Positions 34,209-43,381 are shown, counted from the first letter of the stretch. The stretch: 64,000 nt of DNA from Candidatus Woesearchaeota archaeon (GCA_019323015.1 JAHWHY010000003.1:1-64000); one strand, 5' to 3'. Made by a program: numbers and translations. The notes: generated from the sequence alone by a model not told the origin.

Positions 34209-34946
34209 TCATTCAAAGAAATTTTCTAGTTTTTCTTTTAGTTCAGGAGCCATTTTTTTCTGTACTTTAGGAGCCTGAGCCTTATACAAGGATAAGTCTT
34301 CAAAACTGCCGTATAATCTTCTCACCCTGTCTGTCAGCCTTTTTTTGAGAAATGCTATTCCTGATGAAATAAAACCTCTTCTCTCGCTCAGGATTTTTGG
34401 CTCTGTTAAAAGATTGTTTGCAGGAATTCCCAAGTATAACTCACCGTCTTCTTCAAAAAAAGGATATAATTCCAGTATTCTTCCGCCAGGCACGTCTTTA
34501 TGCGGCTTTTCAACCAGTAGTTCCAGTCCTGTTAAGCTGTACATTGGCTCTACTGGAGATCCTGCTGAACCTGGTTTTTGCCCATCTTTTGTGAATCTGC
34601 GCTGGTCTTCATAAGTGTTTACAACAGCATTAAATCCATCAACATCCCAGATATGCAGGCTAATCTCAAAATCTTCATGCCATATAATGCTGTAATTGCT
34701 CACCTGCTTGTTCACAGCATAACTTACTGCCAGCGGGTCATATCGTTGTCCAATTGCATCATAGAATTTTCCAAAGTCAACGCGCCTGAAATCAAGGACA
34801 ACAACCATGTCTAAGTCTGACTTTTTAGTAACCTTACTGGGGCTGTGCGCAACAGAACCTACTACTAGAACTCCTTCTGCAAGCTTTTTGATCTGCTTAT
34901 TTATTCTGCCTGCAGCAGTCTCTCGTTTCTGTGCTTCTCCCACCAT
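34209..34946 (-). CDS. Pol beta-type nucleotidyltransferase
   Basis: A 245-aa soluble protein with GSVAHSPSKVTKKSDLDMVV near residues 31-50: GS, then SDLD carrying the two metal aspartates. It otherwise shows no recognised substrate domain. It is unlike the one at 7192 outside the motif. The gene is convergent with ogg and probably monocistronic. Confidence 0.85.
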   Translation of the reverse strand: MVGEAQKRETAAGRINKQIKKLAEGVLVVGSVAHSPSKVTKKSDLDMVVVLDFRRVDFGKFYDAIGQRYDPLAVSYAVNKQVSNYSIIWHEDFEISLHIWDVDGFNAVVNTYEDQRRFTKDGQKPGSAGSPVEPMYSLTGLELLVEKPHKDVPGGRILELYPFFEEDGELYLGIPANNLLTEPKILSERRGFISSGIAFLKKRLTDRVRRLYGSFEDLSLYKAQAPKVQKKMAPELKEKLENFFE

Positions 34947-34969
34947 ATTGAATCGTATTTGAGAATCCT

Positions 34970-35278
34970 TTATATTATTTTTGCTTGCTTTTCCTCTTTA
35001 TTCTCTTCTTTTAATTTCTTCACAGTCTTCTTAAAAGCCTCTATCTGTTTCTCTGTCAGGTTCCCATACCGCAGATAACTCACTTTAATATTCCGCAAAA
35101 AGCCGTTGTTCTTGTAGAATTCTTCTGGAATGTCAAACAGTTTCTTTATCTTTGGGTCTTTTATCTCTCCCTGCATCTCTGGTTTCTGGCATTCATAGCA
35201 TATTGCGTATCTCTGCCTGTGAGAGATTGTTACATAGTTCTGCTTGCATTTATTGCATTTCTGCTTGAATTTTACCAT
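34970..35278 (-). CDS. Zinc-ribbon protein
   Basis: 102 aa with CNKCKQNY near the N-terminus and CYECQK near residue 27, a CxxC..CxxC ribbon, then a long basic helical tail (IEAFKKTVKKLKEENKEEK). It follows the FKBP gene with no gap, so the two are co-transcribed. Proteins with this layout in DPANN archaea are uncharacterised; a role on nucleic acid or ribosome is possible. Confidence 0.75.
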   Translation of the reverse strand: MVKFKQKCNKCKQNYVTISHRQRYAICYECQKPEMQGEIKDPKIKKLFDIPEEFYKNNGFLRNIKVSYLRYGNLTEKQIEAFKKTVKKLKEENKEEKQAKII

Positions 35279-35704
35279 TTAACATTCAATTATCTTGATT
35301 TTAAACTTCAATTTCTTTCCAGCCAAAGGATGGTTCATGTCTAGTTTTACTTCTTTGTCATCTACTTCAATTATTTTTGCTGGAAATTGTGCTCCGCTTG
35401 GCAGTGCAACTCCAAGAATCTGTCCTGGTTTTAATTCTTGATCTATTCCAATCTTGTCTCTTGGAACTGTCTTGATTAACTGCGGATTAGGATCTCCATA
35501 TGCCTCTTTTGGTTCTAGGGTGACTTCTTTTTCTTCTCCTTTTTTCATGCCGATTACTGCCTCATCAAAGCCTTTGATTAGCTGTCCAGAGCCTACCTCA
35601 AACTCTAATGGCTGGCCGTGTTTCTCAGAACTGTCAAAAACTTCGCCGCTTTCTAGTTTTCCTTCATATTCAACCTTTATTTTGTCTCCTTTCTTAATAG
35701 CCAT
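35279..35704 (-). CDS. FKBP-type peptidyl-prolyl isomerase (SlyD-like)
   Basis: 141 aa from the ATG at 35704, which follows AGGAG by about 10 nt; an in-frame ATG three codons earlier is less well placed. Motifs: KIKVEYEGKLESGEVFDSS, FEVGSGQLIKGFDEAVIGM and an inserted flap (VALPSGAQFPAKIIEVDDKEVKLDMNHPLAGKKL), the IF domain of SlyD-type FKBPs. It has no His-rich metal tail. It catalyses proline isomerisation and acts as a chaperone for nascent chains. Confidence 0.95.
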   Translation of the reverse strand: MAIKKGDKIKVEYEGKLESGEVFDSSEKHGQPLEFEVGSGQLIKGFDEAVIGMKKGEEKEVTLEPKEAYGDPNPQLIKTVPRDKIGIDQELKPGQILGVALPSGAQFPAKIIEVDDKEVKLDMNHPLAGKKLKFKIKIIEC

Positions 35705-35815
35705 ATATATCAACTCCTGGGTACTGCCAGAAATCCTGTATTTAAGTAATTTGTGCTTTTCTGCAAAAAATTTATATACTCTTAATATAAAATATGCAGT
35801 AAACGAGGTGATATT

Positions 35816-36142
35816 GTGAAAAGAATACTAATCGCATTAGCTGTTTTGTTTCTAGCAGCTGCTTGTACAACTACCCAATACAGTAATTCTGGACAGGCAG
35901 TGTATCAAGAAACACCAAGTGCCCAGCCTATTGTGTTTGTATCTACTAATGCTTGCCATAAGATGTGCATGCAGAAAGGATATGAGCAGGGAACCTGCAA
36001 GCCAGTTGACACATTTAATCAGGCAGAGCAGGAAATAGGAAACTGTGTAATAGACTACTCAGTAACCTGTAAGAGCCCATCAGACTGCAAATGCTACTGT
36101 TGGAGAACACCAGGACACTCTGATCCTAGATTACCTTATTAA
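35816..36142 (+). CDS. Cys-rich lipoprotein
   Basis: 108 aa with GTG start at 35816 and GAGGTGAT just upstream. The lipoprotein signal is MKRILIALAVLFLAAAC (lipobox AAAC). The mature part has eight cysteines (CHKMCMQKG, CKPVD, NCVIDYSVTCKSPSDCKCYCW), probably disulfide-bonded outside the cell. A TTTATATA box lies about 40 nt upstream. No family recognised. Confidence 0.8.
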   Translation: MKRILIALAVLFLAAACTTTQYSNSGQAVYQETPSAQPIVFVSTNACHKMCMQKGYEQGTCKPVDTFNQAEQEIGNCVIDYSVTCKSPSDCKCYCWRTPGHSDPRLPY

Positions 36143-36143
36143 T

Positions 36144-36407
36144 TTATTTCTTTTTTATTCCTATTTTATATAAGGCAAATATGACTATTAGGTATCCAAC
36201 TAGCCTGACTATTACCATTATACTCTCTAGTTCTGCGCCATATCCTAGAATGCCTATTAAATGTGAGATTCCGAACAATCCAAATGCTATGCCCACAAAA
36301 AGAGACATCTTGTTTTTTTGCACTTTATAGCCCCAATAGCCCAGGGCAAGTATTGCTACGCACAATACCAGATTTAGTGATTGTACTGTGTCTATTGCAA
36401 ATGCCAT
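36144..36407 (-). CDS. Small three-TM membrane protein
   Basis: 87 aa with three TM helices (LNLVLCVAILALGYWGY, LFVGIAFGLFGISHLIGIL, IVRLVGYLIVIFALYKIGI), a layout common in archaeal sensor-associated membrane peptides. A GAGGTGATAT ribosome site precedes ATG. It converges with the lipoprotein gene. Function unknown. Confidence 0.7.
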   Translation of the reverse strand: MAFAIDTVQSLNLVLCVAILALGYWGYKVQKNKMSLFVGIAFGLFGISHLIGILGYGAELESIMVIVRLVGYLIVIFALYKIGIKKK

Positions 36408-36475
36408 TTCAATATCACCTCAATTTTTCTTTTGTGATGCAAGGCAATATTTATAATTTTCTTTACTCAGGCGTT

Positions 36476-36514
36476 AAAACCAGCAGAACTCCTTGAATTT
36501 CTGGTTTTCAGGCA
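36476..36514 (+). repeat. AAAACC..GGTTTTCAGGC hairpin element, copy 1
   Basis: AAAACCAG (36476-36483) pairs with CTGGTTTT (36501-36508), followed by CAGGC. A related element, AAAACC-11 nt-GGTTTT-CAGGC, sits at 59753-59780. Both hold a TTGAATT core and lie just upstream of a plus-strand gene. Confidence 0.45.
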
Positions 36515-36573
36515 AAATCTGCGAAAAGTTTATATAAGATAACAGCAAAAATTACCTTAAATGAGGTGATATT

Positions 36574-36771
36574 ATGGCAAAAATGGGAACATTAGACTGG
36601 ATCGCCATGATTCTAGTTATTATTGGCGCTGTAAACTGGGGCCTGTTTGGTATTGGAGGATGGGACCTTGTTAACATGATCCTTGGATCTATCCCAATAC
36701 TGGCTAAGATTGTTTACATCTTGGTTGGATTATCTGGTCTATACCTAATATACTACATAACAAAGAAATAA
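36574..36771 (+). CDS. DUF378 small membrane protein
   Basis: 65 aa matching DUF378: MGTLDWIAMILVIIGAVNWG, then LFGIGGWDLV and a second helix IVYILVGLSGLYLIYYI. Two TM helices, found across bacteria and archaea, role unknown. The promoter CGAAAAGTTTATATAA and GAGGTGATATT ribosome site are both clear. Confidence 0.9.
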   Translation: MAKMGTLDWIAMILVIIGAVNWGLFGIGGWDLVNMILGSIPILAKIVYILVGLSGLYLIYYITKK

Positions 36772-36795
36772 AATTATTATTTTTTTATTTTTTAC

Positions 36796-37302
36796 TTATT
36801 CTACAAATACTTTAATGTGCTGCTTCATTCCGCTTACAAAAAGTTCTGGATTTGCCTTTAATTGTTCTTTTAGTTCTTCTTTTGCCCACCACTTGATTTC
36901 AGAGACTTCATCTTGCTCTATCTTGAATTCGCTGAGACCCTTGTCAGTTTTCAGTATAAACCATTGGCAGAAATAGTTATACTTGCTTTTTACTCTTGTT
37001 TTAGGGCCTTTTTGAAATTCAATATCTTTTAGCCCAAGCTCTTCTTCTGCTTCTTTGGTGATATTCTGCTCATAGCTCTCTCCCTTATCTACTGTTCCTG
37101 CCACAGCAGGACCCCATTTATTTGGATCTTGTGTTTTTATTGCAGCTCTTTTTGCTAGCAATATCTCTCCTTTTGAGTTTTCAATCCATAATGCAGAAAT
37201 TCTATAGATATCTTTTTGATAATCCAGTGTATTTCGCTCTTTATGAGCGATAATATTATCATTCTCATCCACAATAGGCAGTTTTACCATTTCTTTAGCC
37301 AC
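36796..37302 (-). CDS. NUDIX hydrolase, IPP isomerase-like
   Basis: 168 aa. The NUDIX box reads GTVDKGESYEQNITKEAEEELG near residues 67-88. The N-terminal DENDNIIAHKERNTLDYQ and LLAKRA resemble the YfcD/Idi-like subgroup. The enzyme either hydrolyses a nucleoside diphosphate derivative or isomerises IPP; the specific Cys of type I Idi is not apparent, so hydrolase is more likely. The start overlaps the upstream gene by 19 nt. Confidence 0.88.
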   Translation of the reverse strand: MAKEMVKLPIVDENDNIIAHKERNTLDYQKDIYRISALWIENSKGEILLAKRAAIKTQDPNKWGPAVAGTVDKGESYEQNITKEAEEELGLKDIEFQKGPKTRVKSKYNYFCQWFILKTDKGLSEFKIEQDEVSEIKWWAKEELKEQLKANPELFVSGMKQHIKVFVE

Positions 37303-37547
37303 ATTTTTTTACAAATAGATAATGTCAATGTTGATAATACAAATGCAACTGCTGGAACTATCGCGTTTATCCATGGTTTTGGTAATTGAGCAAAGTAGAA
37401 GAATATAACTATCACAAAATAAGTGAGAACTGCAATCAGCGTCTTTCTTGTCCAGCAGGTCTCCCAGGCCTTGTCTGCCTCTACTCTTTTGTTTCTTGTT
37501 TTTATCTTTTTTATTTCTTTTTCCAGCTCTTTTATTTCCATATCCAT
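37284..37547 (-). CDS. Small membrane protein with coiled N-terminus
   Basis: 87 aa: a charged helix (EIKELEKEIKKIKTRNKR) then two TM helices (LIAVLTYFVIVIFFYFAQL, WINAIVPAVAFVLSTLTLSI). It overlaps the NUDIX gene downstream by 19 nt, so the two are translationally coupled. Similar proteins recur in DPANN genomes without assigned function. Confidence 0.72.
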   Translation of the reverse strand: MDMEIKELEKEIKKIKTRNKRVEADKAWETCWTRKTLIAVLTYFVIVIFFYFAQLPKPWINAIVPAVAFVLSTLTLSICKKMWLKKW

Positions 37548-37624
37548 AAAGATATTGTTTTTGCTATAAATTTCTTTCTATTCAACAAATCTTATATACT
37601 AGATACGCCTTATTCAACTAAAAG

Positions 37625-38569
37625 ATGGTGAAGCCAAAAGTTGTTGTTAGCAAATGCTTGGGTTTTGCTAAGTGCCGCTGGAATGGCACAGATATTCCTG
37701 CTTCTTTCATAGACAGGCTGAAAAAGCATGTAAATTTCATCCCTGTGTGTCCAGAGGTTGAGATTGGCCTTGGCACTCCGAGACCTCCAATCAGGATTGT
37801 GAACAACAGATTAGTCCAGCCAAAGACTGGCAGGGATGTTACTGATAAAATGAATACGTTCTCAGACAGATTCTTAAACAAACTCAAGGATGTTGATGGT
37901 TTTATCTTGAAATATAAGTCTCCTTCTTGTGGTTTGAAAAACGTCCCGATTTACCCAAGCGCAGGAAGGGTTCAGGCAAAAAGCTCTGGCCCTGGTTTTT
38001 TTGGCAAGAAAGTTCTTGAGAAATTCAAGGGCTTGCCTGTTGAAGATGAAGGAAGATTAAGAAACTTCAAGATAAGAGAGCATTTTCTAACTAGCTTGTT
38101 CACTCTGGCAGACTTCAGTAAAGTCAAGAAATCAAAGTCAATTCCTAAATTATTGGATTTTCACACAAGAAACAAATTCTTATTAATGGCTTATAACCAG
38201 AAAGAACTGAAGATTCTTGGCCAGATTCTCGCAAATCAAACAAAGAATTTCAAGATAACTGTAGGCGAGTATGAAGAGCATCTAAGATTAGCTTTAAACA
38301 AGGCTCCAAGATTTACATCTAATATCAATGTCTTAATGCATGCATATAATCATTTCTCTAAAAAGCTTAATGCTAAAGAAAAAAATTATTTTCATCATTT
38401 GATTGAAGAATACAGGGATGCAAGGATTCCTTTAAGCGCGATTCTTGTGCTTTTGAAAGACTGGGTTATGCGCTTTGATGACAAATTCTTAGCTAAGCAG
38501 ACTTTTTTCCAGCCATATCCTGAGGATTTAATAGATATCACAGATTCTGGTAAAGGAAGAAATAAATAA
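37625..38569 (+). CDS. DUF523-DUF1722 fusion protein
   Basis: 314 aa. Residues 1-150 form DUF523 (VVVSKCLGFAKCRWNG, FIPVCPEVEIGLGTPRPP, YKSPSCGLKNV) with cysteines that in TudS-type relatives bind a [4Fe-4S] cluster for thiouracil desulfuration. Residues about 185-305 form DUF1722 (KFLLMAYNQKELKILGQILAN, LNAKEKNYFHHLIEEYRD). The same fusion is common in bacteria. A role in handling thiolated nucleobases is inferred from DUF523. Confidence 0.92.
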   Translation: MVKPKVVVSKCLGFAKCRWNGTDIPASFIDRLKKHVNFIPVCPEVEIGLGTPRPPIRIVNNRLVQPKTGRDVTDKMNTFSDRFLNKLKDVDGFILKYKSPSCGLKNVPIYPSAGRVQAKSSGPGFFGKKVLEKFKGLPVEDEGRLRNFKIREHFLTSLFTLADFSKVKKSKSIPKLLDFHTRNKFLLMAYNQKELKILGQILANQTKNFKITVGEYEEHLRLALNKAPRFTSNINVLMHAYNHFSKKLNAKEKNYFHHLIEEYRDARIPLSAILVLLKDWVMRFDDKFLAKQTFFQPYPEDLIDITDSGKGRNK

Positions 38570-38947
38570 TTATTTTTTCTCTTTCTTGTCAGCAGCCTGC
38601 ATCTGTCTAACTATTTTTCTTGCCCATGCCCAGCCAGGGTCTCCGCCCCAGAGCATCCAGGCAATGTAGCCGTTTGTTGGCTTGCTGGGATTTCCCCATC
38701 CAGGCCTTCTGTCTTTCTGATGTCTGGTAAAGTAATTTTTCATTCTTTTGACTGTTTCTGGAGCCATTTTAGAGCCTTCTGCAAGGTCTATGGCGCGAAC
38801 AACACCTGAGCCTATGCCTAATTTTCCTGCTTTTCTTGAACTAAGACCGCCTCTGCCGAATTTCTTTCTGAGTTCCAGGCCGCGTTTTGCTGCTTTTTGA
38901 ACAGATTTTGGCGGCTTGAAGTTGATATGCGCGTATCTTTTTTTCAT
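38570..38947 (-). CDS. Phage-associated small basic protein
   Basis: 125 aa, basic. The sequence PPKSVQKAAKRGLELRKKFGRGG, GSGVVRAIDLAEG, MKNYFTRHQKD and IAWMLWGGDPGWAWARKIV matches a domain I know from phage head-region and hypothetical proteins in bacteria. Here it stands alone with no other phage genes. It could be a domesticated remnant or an anti-stress DNA-binding protein. It converges with the DUF523 gene. Confidence 0.7.
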   Translation of the reverse strand: MKKRYAHINFKPPKSVQKAAKRGLELRKKFGRGGLSSRKAGKLGIGSGVVRAIDLAEGSKMAPETVKRMKNYFTRHQKDRRPGWGNPSKPTNGYIAWMLWGGDPGWAWARKIVRQMQAADKKEKK

Positions 38948-38962
38948 TTTTTAAAACCTCTT

Positions 38963-39436
38963 TTAAATATTCAAAATGTAAATATAATAATTAAGTATTG
39001 CTGCAAAACTTACCCACAAAAAGTAAGGTATCAATAAGTATGCTGCGTTCTTGTTGACCCTGTAAAAAGTGATTGTTGTTGCTAAGATGCCTAACCAGAG
39101 GAGTATTATACAAACCAAGCCGTAAAGAGGGGACTGCATTCCAAAGAACAGCACAGACCATAAAGCATTAAGTGCTAATTGTATGAAAAATAGCACCATT
39201 CCTATTTTTACATTTTTTGTCTTCCAGCCTTCTTTCCATACTAAATATAATGCAAGGCCCATCATCAAGTAAAGTATTATCCATACTGGCGTGAATAACC
39301 AATTTGGAGGTGAGAAACTTGGTCTCTGCAGTGTTGCATACCATACGCTTACGTTTGTTGCTGTAAAAAAGGATCCTATGCTTGCTGCAATGAATGGAAT
39401 CACCATTGAAAGTATGAATTTTGTCATTTGTTTCAT
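38963..39436 (-). CDS. tspO: TspO/MBR family protein
   Basis: 157 aa, five TM helices. WYATLQRPSFSPPNWLFTPVWIILYLMMG and LFFIQLALNALWSVLFFGMQSPLYGLV carry the conserved Trp/Pro pattern of the family. TspO binds porphyrins and is tied to light or oxidative stress signalling in bacteria. Its start overlaps the stop of the UV endonuclease gene by ATGA, so the pair forms an operon. Confidence 0.95.
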   Translation of the reverse strand: MKQMTKFILSMVIPFIAASIGSFFTATNVSVWYATLQRPSFSPPNWLFTPVWIILYLMMGLALYLVWKEGWKTKNVKIGMVLFFIQLALNALWSVLFFGMQSPLYGLVCIILLWLGILATTITFYRVNKNAAYLLIPYFLWVSFAAILNYYIYILNI

Positions 39437-40317
39437 TTTCTCACCTGCTTTATTGTTTTTATTGCTTGTAGCGCGCTTTTTTCCTTGTCTTTTATCTCAA
39501 GCATTATGTCAAAGTTTAGTTTCTTTGTGTCAGTTATAAATTTTTTGAATTTTTGAATGGAAATATGTTCTGAATGAGTTCCTTTTCTTGCTTCTTTTTT
39601 CTGGTTGCTGTAGTCAACCATCAAGATTCCGTCTTTTTTCTTCCAGGTCTTGCTTGCTTTAATCAGGCCTTGCTTCACTGTTTCGCCGTTGTTGTAGCAC
39701 TCGTGGTGAAATGTGTCAAATAATATCGGCACTCCTGTTTGTTTATGAACCTTTAAGCAGTCTTTCAAGCTGTACATATAGTGATCATTCTCTATCACTA
39801 ATCTTTTCTTTATCATTGCAGGCAGTTTTTTGTATCTTTCAATGAATCTCTGCAGTGATTTTTCTTTTTCTCCATAAACTCCGCCAATGTGCAGCTGAAC
39901 TTTTGCAGTTGTGTCTAATCCAAGTGCATCAAGAACTTTGCAGTGATACTCTGTTTCCTTGATACTATTTTGCAGTATTCTGTCTTCTTTTGTATTCAAT
40001 ACAACAAATTGGTCAGGATGCATTGATATTCTCATCTTTTGCTTTTTGATGTAATTCCCTATTTTCCTGAAGTCTTTCTTAAAATGCTTTACCCAGTCTA
40101 TTTTGCAGACAGGATGTGATGCAAAAGGAATTAAAGGAGAGCCTATTCTGAAGAAAAAGAATCCTTTTTCTGCATTCCATTCCAGTATTTCCTGCAGGCA
40201 CTCAAGATTGTTCTGCACAGTTGAAAGAAATCTTTCTCTGGAATAGGATGCCAATCTAAACGTAGAGTTGGCAGTGCATTCAATGCTCCTGTTTATGCAA
40301 GGGTAGCCTAACCTCAT
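39433..40317 (-). CDS. uvsE: UV damage endonuclease
   Basis: 294 aa. The N-terminal MRLGYPCINRSIECTANSTFRL and FRIGSPLIPFASHP, then RISMHPDQFVVLN, VQLHIGGVYGEK, LVIENDHYMYSL and PILFDTFHHECYNNG give the metal-binding His/Glu/Asp set of the TIM-barrel UvsE/UVDE family. It nicks DNA 5' to pyrimidine dimers without light. The C-terminal VDYSNQKKEARKGTHSEHI is also typical. It is followed by tspO through an ATGA overlap. Confidence 0.96.
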   Translation of the reverse strand: MRLGYPCINRSIECTANSTFRLASYSRERFLSTVQNNLECLQEILEWNAEKGFFFFRIGSPLIPFASHPVCKIDWVKHFKKDFRKIGNYIKKQKMRISMHPDQFVVLNTKEDRILQNSIKETEYHCKVLDALGLDTTAKVQLHIGGVYGEKEKSLQRFIERYKKLPAMIKKRLVIENDHYMYSLKDCLKVHKQTGVPILFDTFHHECYNNGETVKQGLIKASKTWKKKDGILMVDYSNQKKEARKGTHSEHISIQKFKKFITDTKKLNFDIMLEIKDKEKSALQAIKTIKQVRK

Positions 40318-40355
40318 TTTTTTACAGATTAAGAATTAAGAGCTTATAAAAGTAA

Positions 40356-41228
40356 CTATTTAACTTCAACTTCTTCAGCAATCCTCAGTGCATCATCCAA
40401 CGTACAAAGTTCTGTTCCTTCTTTTTCAGCGCTTGCTGTTCCGCAGGCAACTGCAAATCTTGCGATTTCCTTGTCAGAATAACTTTTTAGTTTGCCATAC
40501 AAGAATCCTGCAGTCACTGCATCTCCACAACCTACTGTACTGCCGACAAATATTTCAGGAGGTGTCGCTTTTATTGCTCCTCCGCTGTTGACTAATGTCA
40601 ATCCTCTGGGTCCCTGCATTGCAATTGCATACTCTAATCTATGCAACTTGCTCATTGTGCTAAGCACTGTTTCTATTTCACCGCGAATTCCTGCCAAAGA
40701 CTCCCACTCTTGTTCATTTGGCTTCATTGCAAAAGGTTTTTGCCACATTCCACTTTTTAGTGCCTTTGTTTGTGAAGAATCAAGGATGACTTTTGCACCT
40801 TTTGACTGCAAAGTTGATATCAAGTATCCATATATCATGGGATTTATTCCTCTTGGCAGGCTTCCTGCAAGAACAACATAATCTCCTGCAGAGACATTTT
40901 CATCTAGTTTTGCAATTAATTGCGCTGTCTCTGCACCACGTATCAATGGGCTTTCACTGCTCTCTTTTACTTCTGGCCAGCCCTGCACTATTCTTGTCTC
41001 TCGGGTCTCATCTTCTGTCTCTTGAACAATATAATCAAGGCCTGCTTCTTCCATCAAGTAGAGAAGTTCCTCTCCTCTTGCTCCGCCGGCAAAAGTGTAT
41101 GTCAGAACAGGTTCAACCCATAAATTATGCAGTGCTCTTGAGACATTAATGCCTTTCCCGCCAGCATATTTTTTTCCATTTCTGATGTCTACTGCAGGGT
41201 TTAAAGTTACTGTATGTATTTTAGTCAT
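40356..41228 (-). CDS. PfkB-family carbohydrate kinase (1-phosphofructokinase-like)
   Basis: 290 aa: N-terminal TLNPAVDIRN and AGGKGINVSRAL, then VVLAGSLPRGINP, MKPNEQEWE and the anion-hole motif GSTVGCGDAVTAGF with Asp as catalytic base. These are closest to FruK/LacC-type sugar-phosphate kinases. It would phosphorylate fructose 1-phosphate, tagatose 6-phosphate or a related sugar. No sugar PTS or transporter is nearby; it may serve as the glycolytic Pfk substitute of a reduced genome (inference). Confidence 0.92.
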   Translation of the reverse strand: MTKIHTVTLNPAVDIRNGKKYAGGKGINVSRALHNLWVEPVLTYTFAGGARGEELLYLMEEAGLDYIVQETEDETRETRIVQGWPEVKESSESPLIRGAETAQLIAKLDENVSAGDYVVLAGSLPRGINPMIYGYLISTLQSKGAKVILDSSQTKALKSGMWQKPFAMKPNEQEWESLAGIRGEIETVLSTMSKLHRLEYAIAMQGPRGLTLVNSGGAIKATPPEIFVGSTVGCGDAVTAGFLYGKLKSYSDKEIARFAVACGTASAEKEGTELCTLDDALRIAEEVEVK

Positions 41229-41292
41229 AATTCCGCTCAGAAGTGGTTGATTTTTAAAGCTTGTGATGTTGTTGTCTTATGAAATCTTTATA

Positions 41293-41661
41293 CTACCCTA
41301 TCAATATTTGAAATCTTGTGCTGCCTTTTTCCATTCCGCCAAGCGAGAGTATGTCTCCCCATTCAAGGCAGTTGAATTCTCCGCCCTTGAAAAGCTCTGC
41401 AAAGAACTTGTCTTTTCTGATTATGAATGTGCCGCTTGTTGAATTATTGTCTATTAGGCTCCATTTTCCGTTTTTGCGTACAAATGCACAGTGCTCTCGT
41501 GAGACTTTTTCATCTTTCACGCGTATGTCTGCCTTGCTTCCGCGCCCTATTGTCAGCACATCTCCTTTTTTCAGGGTAATCATGTATTCTGTGTAAACCA
41601 GATGCTCTCTTTTTTCAGGAATCAATTCTCCCTGTATCAATTTTAGTGATAGGTTTGCCAT
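41293..41661 (-). CDS. Stand-alone FHA-domain protein
   Basis: 122 aa, nearly all one FHA domain: LTIGRGSKADIRVKDEKVSREHCAFVRKNG near residues 36-65 and WSLIDNNSTSGTFI near 67-80 carry the Arg, Ser and His that contact phosphothreonine, plus the N-S-T-S-G-T-x-I loop. It reads phospho-Thr and would serve the Ser/Thr kinases elsewhere in the window. It follows pfkB-like on the same strand with its own gap. Confidence 0.92.
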   Translation of the reverse strand: MANLSLKLIQGELIPEKREHLVYTEYMITLKKGDVLTIGRGSKADIRVKDEKVSREHCAFVRKNGKWSLIDNNSTSGTFIIRKDKFFAELFKGGEFNCLEWGDILSLGGMEKGSTRFQILIG

Positions 41662-41697
41662 AATTAAAAAGCAGATAAAGTAGTATTTAAGCTTTTC

Positions 41698-42819
41698 TCA
41701 AAACAAGCTCAAAAAGCTAGGCCACCATTTTTTCTTCTTTTTTGTGTCCTTGTCAAAGGATTTTAGTGCTTCTTTTTGTTTCTTGGTTAGTTTTTTTGGA
41801 ACATCAATGTAAACTTCCACATTCAGCCCGCCTTTGCCATAGCCATGCAGGTCTGGCATTCCTTTGTCTTTTATCCTGAAGATAACTCCGCTTTGTGTTC
41901 CTGCAGGTATTTTTATTTTTGTCTTGCCGTCTAATGTAGGAACTTCTAGTTCTCCGCCTAAGCATGCTGTTGTGAATTGCAGTGGTGCCTTGATATACAA
42001 TTCTCTTCCCTGCCTCTCAAATATTTTATGCGGTTTTATGTGAATCCGCAAGTATAAGTCTCCTGCTGCAGAGCCTTGAAATCCTGCTTCTCCTTCTCCT
42101 TTGACTCTTAGTTGTGTTCCTTCTGCAACTCCTGCCGGCACTTTTACTTCTATCTCTACTTCTTTTTCATGTCTTCCTTGTCCTTGGCATTCTGGGCAAG
42201 GATCTTCTATGTACTCTCCTCTTCCTTGGCACTGCCTGCAGGTAGTCTGTGTCTGGAACACCCCAAATGGTGTTCTTCTTGTCTGTCTTGATACTCCAGT
42301 ACCATTGCACTCTTCGCAGGTTTTCATCGAGCTTCCTTTTTCAGCTCCTGTTCCTTTGCATTTCTCGCACTCAACTAGTTTGTCTATCTCTATTTTTTTC
42401 TTTGTTCCTTTTGCAGCTTCTTCTAAAGTGATTGTTAAGTCAAATAATAGGTCTCTTCCTCTTCTACTTCTCTGTCTTCTTCCACCACCAAAGCCTCCAA
42501 AACCCATTCCTGAGAATATGTTTTCAAATATGTTTTCAAAGTCAAATCCCTGGCTTGCAAAATCCCTGAAATCAAATCCTCCCGCTCCTTGTCCAAAGTC
42601 TGCTGTTCCGAATTGATCATACTGCTGCCTCTTCTGCGGATCAGCCAAGACTGCTGCTGCTTCATTAACTTCCTTGAATTTCTCAGCAGCAGAAGGATCT
42701 TTATTCAAGTCAGGATGATATTTCTTGGCTAGTTTCTTATAGGCTTTCTTGATTTCCTCTTTAGTTGCTTCTTTCTTAACTCCTAATATTTTGTAGTAAT
42801 CTTTACTCAATGTATTCAC
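41698..42819 (-). CDS. dnaJ: DnaJ co-chaperone
   Basis: 373 aa: J domain with [10 protein letters not shown], a Gly/Phe region ([12 protein letters not shown]), four CxxCxGxG zinc repeats ([32 protein letters not shown]) and the C-terminal substrate-binding domain ([20 protein letters not shown]). Full-length type I DnaJ. It stimulates DnaK ATPase. It overlaps the HD-domain gene by 17 nt and is last in the chaperone operon. Confidence 0.97.
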   Translation of the reverse strand: MNTLSKDYYKILGVKKEATKEEIKKAYKKLAKKYHPDLNKDPSAAEKFKEVNEAAAVLADPQKRQQYDQFGTADFGQGAGGFDFRDFASQGFDFENIFENIFSGMGFGGFGGGRRQRSRRGRDLLFDLTITLEEAAKGTKKKIEIDKLVECEKCKGTGAEKGSSMKTCEECNGTGVSRQTRRTPFGVFQTQTTCRQCQGRGEYIEDPCPECQGQGRHEKEVEIEVKVPAGVAEGTQLRVKGEGEAGFQGSAAGDLYLRIHIKPHKIFERQGRELYIKAPLQFTTACLGGELEVPTLDGKTKIKIPAGTQSGVIFRIKDKGMPDLHGYGKGGLNVEVYIDVPKKLTKKQKEALKSFDKDTKKKKKWWPSFLSLF

Positions 42820-43381
42820 CTAGCTTGTCTGGCTCTATTCCGATTATGTCGAATATTTCTTTTTCGAGTTCAGCATACGCAGTTATTCTTTCTTTGGCTA
42901 TAACAACACCATACCTTTTTTCAAAATCTTTCATTCTTTCCTGCAAAGACATTATTTTATCAATTTGCGCTCTTTTGTCAGCATAATTAAGGACTTTTTG
43001 CGCCCATGTTTTAACATTGCTGATATTCTTTACATTATGAACTCTTATTATTTCTGCAACTTCTGGATATTGGTCTTTTAACTCCAGATATGCTGCTTCT
43101 GCGTGGTCTACGCCAGGATATTTTTCTTGCAGTTCTTTTGCTTTTTTTAGTTCTTCTTCACTCAGACCTTCATGATGCGTAAAATCAACTGCTTTTGCAA
43201 TGTCATGCAATAGTCCTGCAGCTTCAATAAGCTCTAAATTGATATCAACGTCTTTTTCTTTGAGTTTTTTAGCTAGAAATAATGCAATTTTTGTTGCTAA
43301 TTTAGAATGAGTTTGTATGCTTTCATGAACTTTATACTCATCCAATAATTTCAAACACTCTTCTCTTGTTGGTATGCTCAT
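42803..43381 (-). CDS. HD-domain phosphohydrolase
   Basis: 192 aa. [17 protein letters not shown], then [19 protein letters not shown] with the HD motif and [16 protein letters not shown] proteins of this size cleave nucleotides or cyclic nucleotides with a metal. It overlaps the HAD gene (ATGA) and dnaJ (17 nt), which places it inside the chaperone operon. Confidence 0.9.
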   Translation of the reverse strand: MSIPTREECLKLLDEYKVHESIQTHSKLATKIALFLAKKLKEKDVDINLELIEAAGLLHDIAKAVDFTHHEGLSEEELKKAKELQEKYPGVDHAEAAYLELKDQYPEVAEIIRVHNVKNISNVKTWAQKVLNYADKRAQIDKIMSLQERMKDFEKRYGVVIAKERITAYAELEKEIFDIIGIEPDKLGEYIE

